Positions 36,347 to 44,100 of a DNA stretch of 64,000 nucleotides are shown piece by piece. Origin of the DNA: JADLBR01 sp020847615 (GTDB lineage Bacteria; Verrucomicrobiota; Verrucomicrobiia; JADLBR01); the NCBI GenBank assembly GCA_026646655.1, contig JAPKHT010000001.1, forward strand, positions 1 through 64,000, in the 5' to 3' direction. Both the position numbers and the translations under genes were made by a program. The notes below the pieces were generated by a model. The model did no database searches and was not told where the DNA came from. It saw only the letters and a program-made list of their open reading frames with translations. Positions within the stretch are counted from its first letter, which is position 1. The number at the start of each line of letters is the position of its first letter.

Positions 36347-37530
36347 ATCCTACCGGCATCGCCATGAAACGGGTCACCACCCGGCGCCGATTTCTCCAAA
36401 TCTGCGTGGCCGGTTCGGCTGCCGCCGCGCTCGGCTGCGCGCCAGAGCGCGCGCAGTCGGCCAAGGTGCCGCCGCACCTCAAAGGCCGCGAGGCGGCCCT
36501 CCGGCAAGATCCGCGCGGGGCGGCGCTGGCGTGGTTCCGCGACGCGAGATTCGGGCTGTTCATCCATTACGGGCTCTATTCCCTCGACGGGGTTCATCCG
36601 TTCGAGCAGCACCGGCTCAGGATCCCCGTCGCCGAATACGAGAAGAAGGCGGCGCGGTTCACCGCGGAGAAGTTCGACGCCGGCGCGCTGTGCGACCTCG
36701 CGCTCGAGGCGCAGATGAAATATGTCACTCTGGTCACGAAGCACTGCGACGGCTTCTGCCTCTGGGACACCAGGCACACGCCGTTCAACAGCGTCCGCTC
36801 CGCCGCCGGACGCGATTTCGTCGCGGAGATGGTCGCCGCCTGCAACGCGCGCGGTCTCGGTTTCTTCGCGTTCTACGAGTACGGTTTCGAGTGGCATCAC
36901 CCGCACGGCCCGAGGAAGAAAGATTTTCCCACCGCCATCACCGAGGTCCCGTACCCGGCGCCCGAGCCGGCTTACGCGCATGGCGCGGACTACGACCTGG
37001 ACCGCTACCTGGACTATGCCCACGCCCAGATCGGGGAACTGCTGACCCGGTACGGCCCGATCGCGGGCATCTGGCTGGACGGCGTGGCCGTGCCGCTCAG
37101 CGGCGACCGGGACCGGTTTCGCTGCCAGGAGCTGTACGACAAGATCCACGCGATCCAGCCGCACGCGCTGGTGTCGTTCAAACACGGCGTGACCGGCGCC
37201 GAGGACTTTTTTGCGCCTGAGCGCCAGCAGCTCCAGCACATCAGTCCCGGCTCCGCCAAATTGATTGAGCTGTGCGAGTCGCTGAACCCGGGCTGGGGTT
37301 ACGTCAAGACTGAGGCGCATCACGACGCCGATTGGGTGATGCAGCGTCTGGCATTCACCCGAGAGAAACAGATGAACTACCTGCTCAACGTCGGCCCGCT
37401 CCCCGACGGCTCCGTGCTCCCGGCCGACGCGGGGACGCTGAAGGAAGTTGGCCGCCGCATCCGCGAGCAAGGCTGGCCCAAGGGCGTCACGGCGCTGCCG
37501 GGCTTCAAGGGCGAACAGAAGGCATTTTGA
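36343..37530 (+). CDS. Alpha-L-fucosidase (GH29), Tat/lipoprotein-type signal
   Basis: The 395-residue fucosidase carries a twin-arginine motif (TTRRRFLQICVAG) followed by a lipobox-like AALGC, so it may be a Tat-exported lipoprotein. GH29 landmarks: FRDARFGLFIHYGLYS, KHCDGFCLWD and GIWLDG with candidate nucleophile Asp246. It is a paralogue of the fucosidase at 23640. It is translationally coupled to the sulfatase upstream, and the following gene starts within a few bases of its stop. Confidence 0.93.
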   Translation: MNPTGIAMKRVTTRRRFLQICVAGSAAAALGCAPERAQSAKVPPHLKGREAALRQDPRGAALAWFRDARFGLFIHYGLYSLDGVHPFEQHRLRIPVAEYEKKAARFTAEKFDAGALCDLALEAQMKYVTLVTKHCDGFCLWDTRHTPFNSVRSAAGRDFVAEMVAACNARGLGFFAFYEYGFEWHHPHGPRKKDFPTAITEVPYPAPEPAYAHGADYDLDRYLDYAHAQIGELLTRYGPIAGIWLDGVAVPLSGDRDRFRCQELYDKIHAIQPHALVSFKHGVTGAEDFFAPERQQLQHISPGSAKLIELCESLNPGWGYVKTEAHHDADWVMQRLAFTREKQMNYLLNVGPLPDGSVLPADAGTLKEVGRRIREQGWPKGVTALPGFKGEQKAF

Positions 37531-37538
37531 GAGTCCCC

Positions 37539-38642
37539 GTGAAAATAGCGTCGCTAGCCTTGTCCATGCTGGCATTGGCCTCATCGGTCGATGCGCTCGA
37601 CTTTGCCAAGTGGATCCCCTCGACCCTGCCGCGCTCGGCGATATATCGGCAGGAAGGCTGGTTTTTGTGGGACCCGTGCGTCGCTCGGACAGACGACGGC
37701 ACGTATCACCTGTTGTATTCTCGCTGGAGGCAGTCGCTCGGATTCGACGCGTGGGCGACCCACGCCGAGATCGCGTGGGCCACGGCAGAATGCGCGGAGG
37801 GACCGTACGAATTTCGCCGCGTCGTCCTTTCCGCCAGAGGTGACGGGTTCTGGGATGGCCATTCCGTCTATAACACCTGCGTCATCCGGCACGGGGGGAA
37901 GTTCTACCTGTACTATACCGGCAACCACGGCTCCGACGCGTGGCGCCCCGATCGCGCCATCAAGGCGTCGTCCGAAGAATGGTGGGTGCAGCGCAACCGC
38001 CAGCGCATCGGCGTGGCCGTCGCCGATCATCCCGGCGGCCCGTGGGAGCGAACGGGCCAGCCGCTGCTCGATGTCGGGGAGGAATTTGGCCAGGGAATCA
38101 TCGCCGTGCCAAACGCCCTCGCGCTGCCGGACGGCGGGGTCCGCCTCTACTACAAGACGCTCGCGCCAGGCCCCGGCAAGTTCGGCGGCGGCGTCATCCA
38201 CTACGCCGCGACCGCGCCCGGGCCGCTCGGCCCCTTCCGGCGGCACCCCAAACAGATGGTCGACAAACGCGAGCTGTTGAAGACCGATGCGCCATTCAAC
38301 TTCCACATCGACGACCACTTTGAGTGGTTCCAGGGCGACCGCTACTACGCGATCGTCAAGGACCACGACGCGCCCTTCATGACGCCGCATGGCCGCAGCC
38401 TCGTGCTGTTCGAATCGCCCGACGGCCTGGACTGGCGCCCATCCCCGCATGCGCTCGTGAAGGATTTCTCGATCGCGTGGGACGATGGCTCGCGACAGGA
38501 CTTCCAGAGGCTGGAGATGCCGAAACTCCTTCTGGAAAACGGGCACCCGCGGCTCCTGAGCCTCGCCGCCCAGCCCGAGAAGTCGGGGGAGTCTTTTCTG
38601 GTGATCGTACCGCTCGACCCGCAACCCGAGGTGTGGCCATGA
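37539..38642 (+). CDS. Secreted five-bladed beta-propeller glycosidase-like protein (GH43/GH117-like)
   Basis: The 367-residue product starts at GTG, giving a compact signal peptide (KIASLALSMLALASSVDA); an in-frame TTG at 37527 overlapping the upstream stop is the alternative. Propeller landmarks are FLWDPCVARTDDGTYHLLY, an early Asp as in GH43/GH117, then FYLYYTGNHG, GPWERTGQPLLD and NFHIDDHFEWFQGDRYY. These match the GH43/GH32/GH117 superfamily but I cannot assign one family. Such enzymes remove arabinose, xylose, galactose or anhydrogalactose units. It follows the GH29 gene with no gap, so shared expression is likely. Confidence 0.8.
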   Translation: MKIASLALSMLALASSVDALDFAKWIPSTLPRSAIYRQEGWFLWDPCVARTDDGTYHLLYSRWRQSLGFDAWATHAEIAWATAECAEGPYEFRRVVLSARGDGFWDGHSVYNTCVIRHGGKFYLYYTGNHGSDAWRPDRAIKASSEEWWVQRNRQRIGVAVADHPGGPWERTGQPLLDVGEEFGQGIIAVPNALALPDGGVRLYYKTLAPGPGKFGGGVIHYAATAPGPLGPFRRHPKQMVDKRELLKTDAPFNFHIDDHFEWFQGDRYYAIVKDHDAPFMTPHGRSLVLFESPDGLDWRPSPHALVKDFSIAWDDGSRQDFQRLEMPKLLLENGHPRLLSLAAQPEKSGESFLVIVPLDPQPEVWP

Positions 38643-38860
38643 CGACGACGGATTCCAGGTGGACTACGGCGGACGACCACGAGGCGGCCAAGGAGTTGAG
38701 GGGTTACCACCTCAACCGCGTCATCGGTAGCAACTCTATCGCCAACACTGGCGTTGGCATCCGGCCGCGGCGGTCGTCCGGCACACGTCGAAACGCAGAT
38801 TCGACTACCGACGTCCGAGAGCTAAGAATTCAGCCCAGATGCGCGGACGACATGACATGA
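38639..38860 (+). CDS. Short uncertain frame
   Basis: The 73-codon frame starts by ATGA overlap with the propeller gene and encodes MTTTDSRWTTADDHEAAKEL with a basic remainder. No signal peptide or family is recognisable. It may be the relic of a gene deleted between the propeller protein and the beta-helix protein, or chance. Confidence 0.25.
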   Translation: MTTTDSRWTTADDHEAAKELRGYHLNRVIGSNSIANTGVGIRPRRSSGTRRNADSTTDVRELRIQPRCADDMT

Positions 38861-41100
38861 CAGGTGAAGCCTTCGCCGCGCCGATGATTCCCCCGCGATG
38901 CCCTACTTCGCTCGGGCGGTCGGATCATGCGCCGCGCAGGCGGACGGCGCAGTTCGCGGCGTGGGCGTGGATGGCCGGAGCGGCGATGGCGCATGGCGCG
39001 GATCTGTACGTGTCGCCGGTGGGCAACGACGCGTGGTCGGGGAAAATCGCGGCGCCGAATGCGGTGAAGTCGGACGGGCCGTTCCTCACGTTGGGGCGCG
39101 CCCGCGAGGCCGCCAGGGAGGCGGGTCCCGGCACGACGGTGCACCTGCGGGGCGGGGATTATCCTCTCGCGGGGAGCTTCGAGCTGTCGGCCGGCGACTC
39201 TGGGACCAAGGGGAGACCCGTCACGTATCGGAATTTTGGCAAGGAGGTGCCGAGGCTGACGTCGGGCATCGACGTGACCGATCGGCTCGGGCCGGTGACA
39301 GATGCGGCGGCGCGGGGGCGGTTGCAGGCCACCGCCCGCGACCGCGTGAGGGAACTCGACCTTGGTGCGATGGGCGTGGCGCACGGCGGCCCGTTCCCGG
39401 ACCTGTTTGAGGGCGGGGGTGGGATCCTGGAGATCTATCATGATGGGCGGAGACTGCCGATGGCGCGCTGGCCGAACTCGGGTTTCGCGACGATGGAGCG
39501 CGTGGTGAGCGGGAGCAGCCAGCTCAACGCCGGCGCGGGCGCTCCTCCCATTTTCGGCTATCGGGATGACCGGCATGCGGCCTGGGACGTCGCGTCGGGC
39601 GTCTGGATGGCGGGCTACTGGCGGGTGCCGTGGACGATCCAGGCGGTGCGGGTCAAGGCCATCGACACTCGAGCGAAGACCGTGGAATTGGCGGCGCGCG
39701 TGCCCGGTGGCATCGGCTCGAAGTACGCGAAGGCCCAGGGATCGGGGCAGGAGCCGTACTATGTTCTCAACGTGCTGGAGGAGGTGGATCGGCCGGGCGA
39801 GTGGTGCATCGACTTCGGCGCGAGAAAGCTGTACGTGCTCCCGCCGGAAGGGCGGCGTGGCAGGTTCGTCATCGCGGACATGGCCGACCCGATGGTTCGC
39901 GTGGCCGGCGCATCCAACCTGGCGCTGCGGGGCATCCTATTCGATATCTCGCTGGGCGGCGGGGTGGCGATGGAGGACTGCTCCGACTGCGCGGTGTCCT
40001 CGTGCGTTTTCCGGAACCTCGGGTCGACCGCGGTCCAGGTGTCGGGGGGCGCGCGGGTGACGGTCTCCGGCTGCGACATGCACGATCTGGCGGAGGGCGG
40101 GGTGTCCGTGAGCGGCGGCGATAGGGCGACGCTGTCCCCGTGCGGGCATGTCGTCCGGAACAACGACATCCATCGCTACGGGATTCTCAAGAGAACCTAT
40201 GCGCCGGGCATCGATGTGGGTTTCGGGCGCTATGCGAAGGATTGGCGTCCCCCGGTGGGCGTGACGGTGGCCAACAACCGGATCCACGATGCGCCGCACG
40301 CGGGGATCCTATACGGCGGCAATGACAACGTGATCGAATATAACGAGTGTTACAATCTCGCCCTGGATTCCCACGACGTCGGCGCGCTCTATTCGGTCAT
40401 GGACTGGACGAGTTACGGGAACACCGTGCGCGGCAACTTCATCCACGACTCGCCCAACGCGAATGGCGTGTACCTGGACGACGGGGATAGCGGTGACCTG
40501 GTCGAGGGCAATGTGATCGCGCGAGTGTCCGTCGGCGTATTCATCGGCGGGGGCCACGACAACGTCGCGCGCGATAACATCATGGTGGAGTGCAAGAAAT
40601 CCGCCCTGCACATCGATTCGCGCGGTACGAGTCGCGGGTATGACCTGTCGCACGGCATCCTGTCGAACCGATTGGCGTCCGTCCCGTACGATCGCGCGCT
40701 CTGGCGCGACCGCTATCCCACGATGCCGGCGATCCTCAAGAACCCGGAATTGCCCACGGGAAACGTCTTCGAGCGCAACGCGGCGGTGCGTTGCCCCAAG
40801 GTGATGAACCAGTCGGGAAAACCCGAGCATTTCCGGGATCTCGTGAACCGCGGCAACGAGGCATTCCAGGGCGATCCCGGATTCGCGGACGAGAAAGCGA
40901 TGGATTACAGGTTGCGGCCGGGCAACAAGATCAGTGACCGCATCAAGGGGTTCCGGGCCCCGGCCATCGACCGGGCCGGACTGGTGGTCGATGCGGATCG
41001 GGCGGCGATCCCACCGCGCGAGACGCCAGGGGCAGGGCGCAGCATCGACTTTGATTCGACAGTGGACCTGGATGCTACCAACAGGCAGCGCCCGCGGTAG
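38857..41100 (+). CDS. Secreted right-handed beta-helix enzyme (GH141-like candidate)
   Basis: The 747-residue product has a hydrophobic export region (FAAWAWMAGAAMAHG) followed at once by ADLYVSPVGNDAWSGK. The start codon is uncertain: 38839, 38857 and 38884 are all possible. An SGGDRATLSPCGH turn and repeated V.NN.IH..P rungs form the parallel helix at about 350-620 (GVYLDDGDSGDLVEGN, VFIGGGHDNVARDNIM). The overall plan resembles GH141, which includes alpha-L-fucosidases, and related beta-helix hydrolases. That would fit the fucosidase-rich setting, but the activity is inferred. A smaller relative lies at 42593. Confidence 0.82.
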   Translation: MTGEAFAAPMIPPRCPTSLGRSDHAPRRRTAQFAAWAWMAGAAMAHGADLYVSPVGNDAWSGKIAAPNAVKSDGPFLTLGRAREAAREAGPGTTVHLRGGDYPLAGSFELSAGDSGTKGRPVTYRNFGKEVPRLTSGIDVTDRLGPVTDAAARGRLQATARDRVRELDLGAMGVAHGGPFPDLFEGGGGILEIYHDGRRLPMARWPNSGFATMERVVSGSSQLNAGAGAPPIFGYRDDRHAAWDVASGVWMAGYWRVPWTIQAVRVKAIDTRAKTVELAARVPGGIGSKYAKAQGSGQEPYYVLNVLEEVDRPGEWCIDFGARKLYVLPPEGRRGRFVIADMADPMVRVAGASNLALRGILFDISLGGGVAMEDCSDCAVSSCVFRNLGSTAVQVSGGARVTVSGCDMHDLAEGGVSVSGGDRATLSPCGHVVRNNDIHRYGILKRTYAPGIDVGFGRYAKDWRPPVGVTVANNRIHDAPHAGILYGGNDNVIEYNECYNLALDSHDVGALYSVMDWTSYGNTVRGNFIHDSPNANGVYLDDGDSGDLVEGNVIARVSVGVFIGGGHDNVARDNIMVECKKSALHIDSRGTSRGYDLSHGILSNRLASVPYDRALWRDRYPTMPAILKNPELPTGNVFERNAAVRCPKVMNQSGKPEHFRDLVNRGNEAFQGDPGFADEKAMDYRLRPGNKISDRIKGFRAPAIDRAGLVVDADRAAIPPRETPGAGRSIDFDSTVDLDATNRQRPR

Positions 41101-41186
41101 GCCCCGGTGGCGGAAAACGCGGGGCAAAACGGCTTCCTGGCGATCGATGTGCCATCCATCATCCGGTCGCAACCGGAGGCCATAAC

Positions 41187-41717
41187 ATGATGCGGATCCA
41201 AGGCATTCCTATTTTCCTCCTGGTGGTGGCGTCAACCGCATCGCGGGCCGCCGGCCCGCCTCCGGAGAGACCCAACATCCTCTTCATCCTCGCCGACGAT
41301 CTGGGGTGGCGCGACACGGGGTGCTGCGGCAGCACCTTCTATGAGAATCCCCATATCGACCGCCTCGCGGCGCTCGGATTGAGGCTGACGCGAGCCTACG
41401 CGGCGAATCCGCTGTGCTCGCCGACGCGCGCGAGCATCCTCACGGGCCAGCACCCGGCCCGCATCGGCATCACTTGGCCGGCGTGCCACGAGGCGGTCGC
41501 CCAGCTGGAAAAGAGACTGGATCCGGGCGGCCCATCCATAAGGGTGCCCAATGCCCAGAGCCTCAACCGGCTGAAGCCGGAGTTTTACACGCTCGCCGAG
41601 GCGCTCCGGGAGGCGGGGTATTCGACGGCGCACTTTGGCAAGTGGCATCTCGGCTTATGGACTTCATCCCGCCACACACCGGTGCTCCCGCTGGCCCCGT
41701 GCCGCAGGCCCTGGTGA
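41187..41717 (+). pseudogene. Truncated S1 sulfatase, N-terminal third
   Basis: The frame encodes a signal peptide, ILFILADDLGWRD, CSPTR with Cys77, and runs normally to AHFGKWHLGLW. It then changes to unrelated sequence (TSSRHTPVLPL) and stops at 176 codons. The C-terminal two thirds with the SDNG metal ligands are gone. The sequence after the junction continues in another frame as the fragment at 41657, so a deletion fused two genes. Confidence 0.85.
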
Positions 41718-41845
41718 CCAGGGTGGACGGCCGAGATTGGTTGTATCTATTCTATGCCACACAGAAGGGATACAGGCCAAATGACGGACGTTATCACTAC
41801 CAATACGACCGCATCCGCGCCATGAGGCGGGAGATCGTGCCATGA
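41657..41845 (+). pseudogene. C-terminal fragment of an unidentified gene
   Basis: Immediately after the truncated sulfatase breaks off, a different frame encodes FIPPHTGAPAGPVPQALVTR, then DGRDWLYLFYATQKGYRPND and a final IRAMRREIVP. It does not look like a sulfatase C-terminus. Its stop codon overlaps the next start (ATGA), the normal joint in this locus, so it is probably the genuine 3' end of a lost gene. Identity unknown. Confidence 0.55.
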
Positions 41846-42576
41846 GATTCGCCCTGGCGATGCTCTCCGCGCCGTTGCTCGCGCCGCTGCCCGCGGCAGA
41901 TGCGCCAAGGCCCGCGACGAAACCCAACATCGTTTACATGCTCTGCGATGACCTCGGATACGGCGACGTGCGGTGCCTCAACCCGGAGCGCGGCAAGATC
42001 GGGACGCCACACATCGACAGGCTCGCCTCGCAGGGCATGGCATTTACGGATGCGCACGCCGGGTCTTCGGTCTGCACGCCCACGCGCTACGGCCTGCTCA
42101 CGGGCCGCTATGCGTGGCGCACGCGGCTCCAGCAGGGCGTCTTGGATGGCGGCAACGACGAGCCCCTCATCGCGGCCGACCGGCTGACGGTGGCGGGCTT
42201 CCTCGGGCGGCACGGCTATGCCACGGCCTGCATCGGCAAGTGGCACCTCGGTTTCCAATCGGACGCGCCGGTCGCAAAACGGCGAGTCGGCACAGAGCCC
42301 GGGCGGGGCGGCCTGCCGGTGGGCGCCCGAATCATCGGTGGGCCGACGACGCGCGGCTTCGAGCTTTTCTTCGGGTGCTCGAACGCGCGCACGATGTCGT
42401 CGCTGATCGAGAACGACCGGGTGATCGAGTCCATCCCGACCATCGACATGCTGCCCCGCCTCGCCCGGCTGCTCGATCAGTACATCGCCGATGGCCGCAG
42501 CACGCCGGGTCCCAGGCAGGCCAACGACGTGCCCGTTGCCGTGAACAGGACCGCCCGGAAGAGGGCGAAGGAATGA
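41842..42576 (+). pseudogene. S1 sulfatase with in-frame internal deletion
   Basis: The open frame of 244 residues is normal for about 190 residues: leader LLAPLPAADA, YMLCDDLGYGDVRCLNPERG, CTPTR with Cys78, GKWHLGFQ. It then jumps from ENDRVIESIP directly to a sulfatase C-terminus (IADGRSTPGPRQANDV). Compared with its closest local relative at 34715, roughly 300 residues are absent, including the SDNG metal-binding site. The frame is intact, so a short secreted product may still be made. Catalysis is not expected. Confidence 0.8.
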
Positions 42577-42592
42577 CCCGGAGACCCTTCGC

Positions 42593-43927
42593 ATGAAAGC
42601 CGCCCCCGCGCGCATCATCGCCCTGCTCCTCGCGCCGTTAGCCGTCCCGCCTGCCTCGGCCGGTGCGGACATCCCGACTCTGACGATCTGCGGACCGGAT
42701 GGGTCGCGGAAAACTCTGGGTGCGATCGGCGAGCTCCCCGCGGCGCTGGCGGGGGTGACCGGCGACGGCGACATCCGCGTCGCGGTGGATGGCCGCCATG
42801 AGCTGCGCGAGGCGATGCATCTGAGCGTTCGATCGACGCAACGCTTGATTCTGGAGGGCGGGCCCGACGGGGCCGTGCTCGAGCTGGGGGCGTTGCCCAT
42901 GGAGGGCGCCGCGGTCTGCCTGGAGGGCGGTTCGTTCGAGATGCGTGGGCTTGCTTTGAATCACGGGCCCGCGTGGAGCCTCCAGGTATCCGGGGGTGTG
43001 CGCTATTACCTGCGAGGGCTGCGGATTAGCGATGCGCGCGGGGGAGGGATTGTGGTCTGGGGGCCGTGCGGCGTGGATCAGGATGGCCCGCCGGGCAATC
43101 GGATCGAAGGCTGCGTGATCGGGCGCTTCAACACCGCCGGGGCGAAATGGACCCACGACGCGATATCCGTCCGCGACAACGGGGCCCTCATCGCGCAGAA
43201 CATCATCCGCGACTCCCCCACCGAGACCATGGGCATCCGGGTGATGGGCGCGGGCAATCGCATCGAGTGCAACCTCGTGGAGAGCGTTGCCGCGGGCGAC
43301 GCCGGCGGCATCTACCTATGGGCGGGGGAGGGCATCTACGCCGCCGTCGGCAACGTCGTGAGCAGCAACATCGTCGCGGGCGCCTCCCGTGGCATCTATC
43401 TCGATGACGGCACCTGCGCCGCGCGAGTGGAAGACAATTATTTGGTCGATTGCCGCGAGGCTGCGGTCTTCATCGGCGGCGGGCGGGACAATCGCGTTGA
43501 TCGCAATGTCGCCCTGCGCTGTCCGATCCTCGCGCACATCGACAACCGCCGCGTTGGCTGGCGCGACCTGCCCGAGAAGGCGAAGACGTTTTCCGTCGCG
43601 CGCACCCGTCTCGCCGATGCCCTAAGGGATTCCTCGGTTCGCGCGCGATTGGTCGAAGGCGGCCTCGATGTGCGGGCATTTGAGACCCTCGATGAGTCGG
43701 CATTCAACGAGCCCGCCGGCAACCGCGTCACCCGCAATATCGTCATGCCGCCCGCGCAGGAGATCCGCTGGCAGAATTACGCGCGCCCCGACCAACCCTT
43801 GGGCGGCGCCGCCACCGACGCCAAGCGACCCAATCGCATGGGCCCCGTTCCTGCGGGTGATTGGAGGGTGCCCTCCGGGGACACGCCGGATGTTCGAGAT
43901 CTCCTCCGAGCCTTGCCCAGCCCGTGA
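42593..43927 (+). CDS. Secreted right-handed beta-helix protein
   Basis: The 444-residue protein starts at an ATG with GGAGA eight bases upstream and uses the shared leader type (IIALLLAPLAVPPASA). Parallel-helix rungs fill about 90-320 (NRIECNLVESVAAGDAGGIY, SNIVAGASRGIYLDDGTC, VFIGGGRDNRVDRN). These last motifs are the same as in the larger beta-helix protein at 38857, so the two are related; this one lacks the long N-terminal part. The C-terminus is rich in Pro and Asp. A glycosidase or lyase role is plausible, not shown. Confidence 0.82.
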   Translation: MKAAPARIIALLLAPLAVPPASAGADIPTLTICGPDGSRKTLGAIGELPAALAGVTGDGDIRVAVDGRHELREAMHLSVRSTQRLILEGGPDGAVLELGALPMEGAAVCLEGGSFEMRGLALNHGPAWSLQVSGGVRYYLRGLRISDARGGGIVVWGPCGVDQDGPPGNRIEGCVIGRFNTAGAKWTHDAISVRDNGALIAQNIIRDSPTETMGIRVMGAGNRIECNLVESVAAGDAGGIYLWAGEGIYAAVGNVVSSNIVAGASRGIYLDDGTCAARVEDNYLVDCREAAVFIGGGRDNRVDRNVALRCPILAHIDNRRVGWRDLPEKAKTFSVARTRLADALRDSSVRARLVEGGLDVRAFETLDESAFNEPAGNRVTRNIVMPPAQEIRWQNYARPDQPLGGAATDAKRPNRMGPVPAGDWRVPSGDTPDVRDLLRALPSP

Positions 43928-44000
43928 GATGTCCGACCGTGGGGGAACGAAACATGACCCGTCTTCCGCCCCTCGGCCTCACGCGGTCCCCGGACCTTTG

Positions 44001-44040
44001 AGCCTGCATATTTCGCGCATGCGCGTGAAATATGCAGGCT
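44001..44040. terminator. Long palindrome between convergent genes
   Basis: The arms at 44001-44014 and 44027-44040 are perfectly complementary over 14 bases (AGCCTGCATATTTC), and the 12-base spacer GCGCATGCGCGT is itself partly palindromic. It lies between the stop codons of convergent genes at 43927 and 44101, so a bidirectional terminator is likely. There is no long T-tract. Confidence 0.65.
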
Positions 44041-44100
44041 AGGGCGCCCCGCGCCAGCGGGGTGGTTTCGCGGCCAGATCCATCGCACGGACGGCGATGG

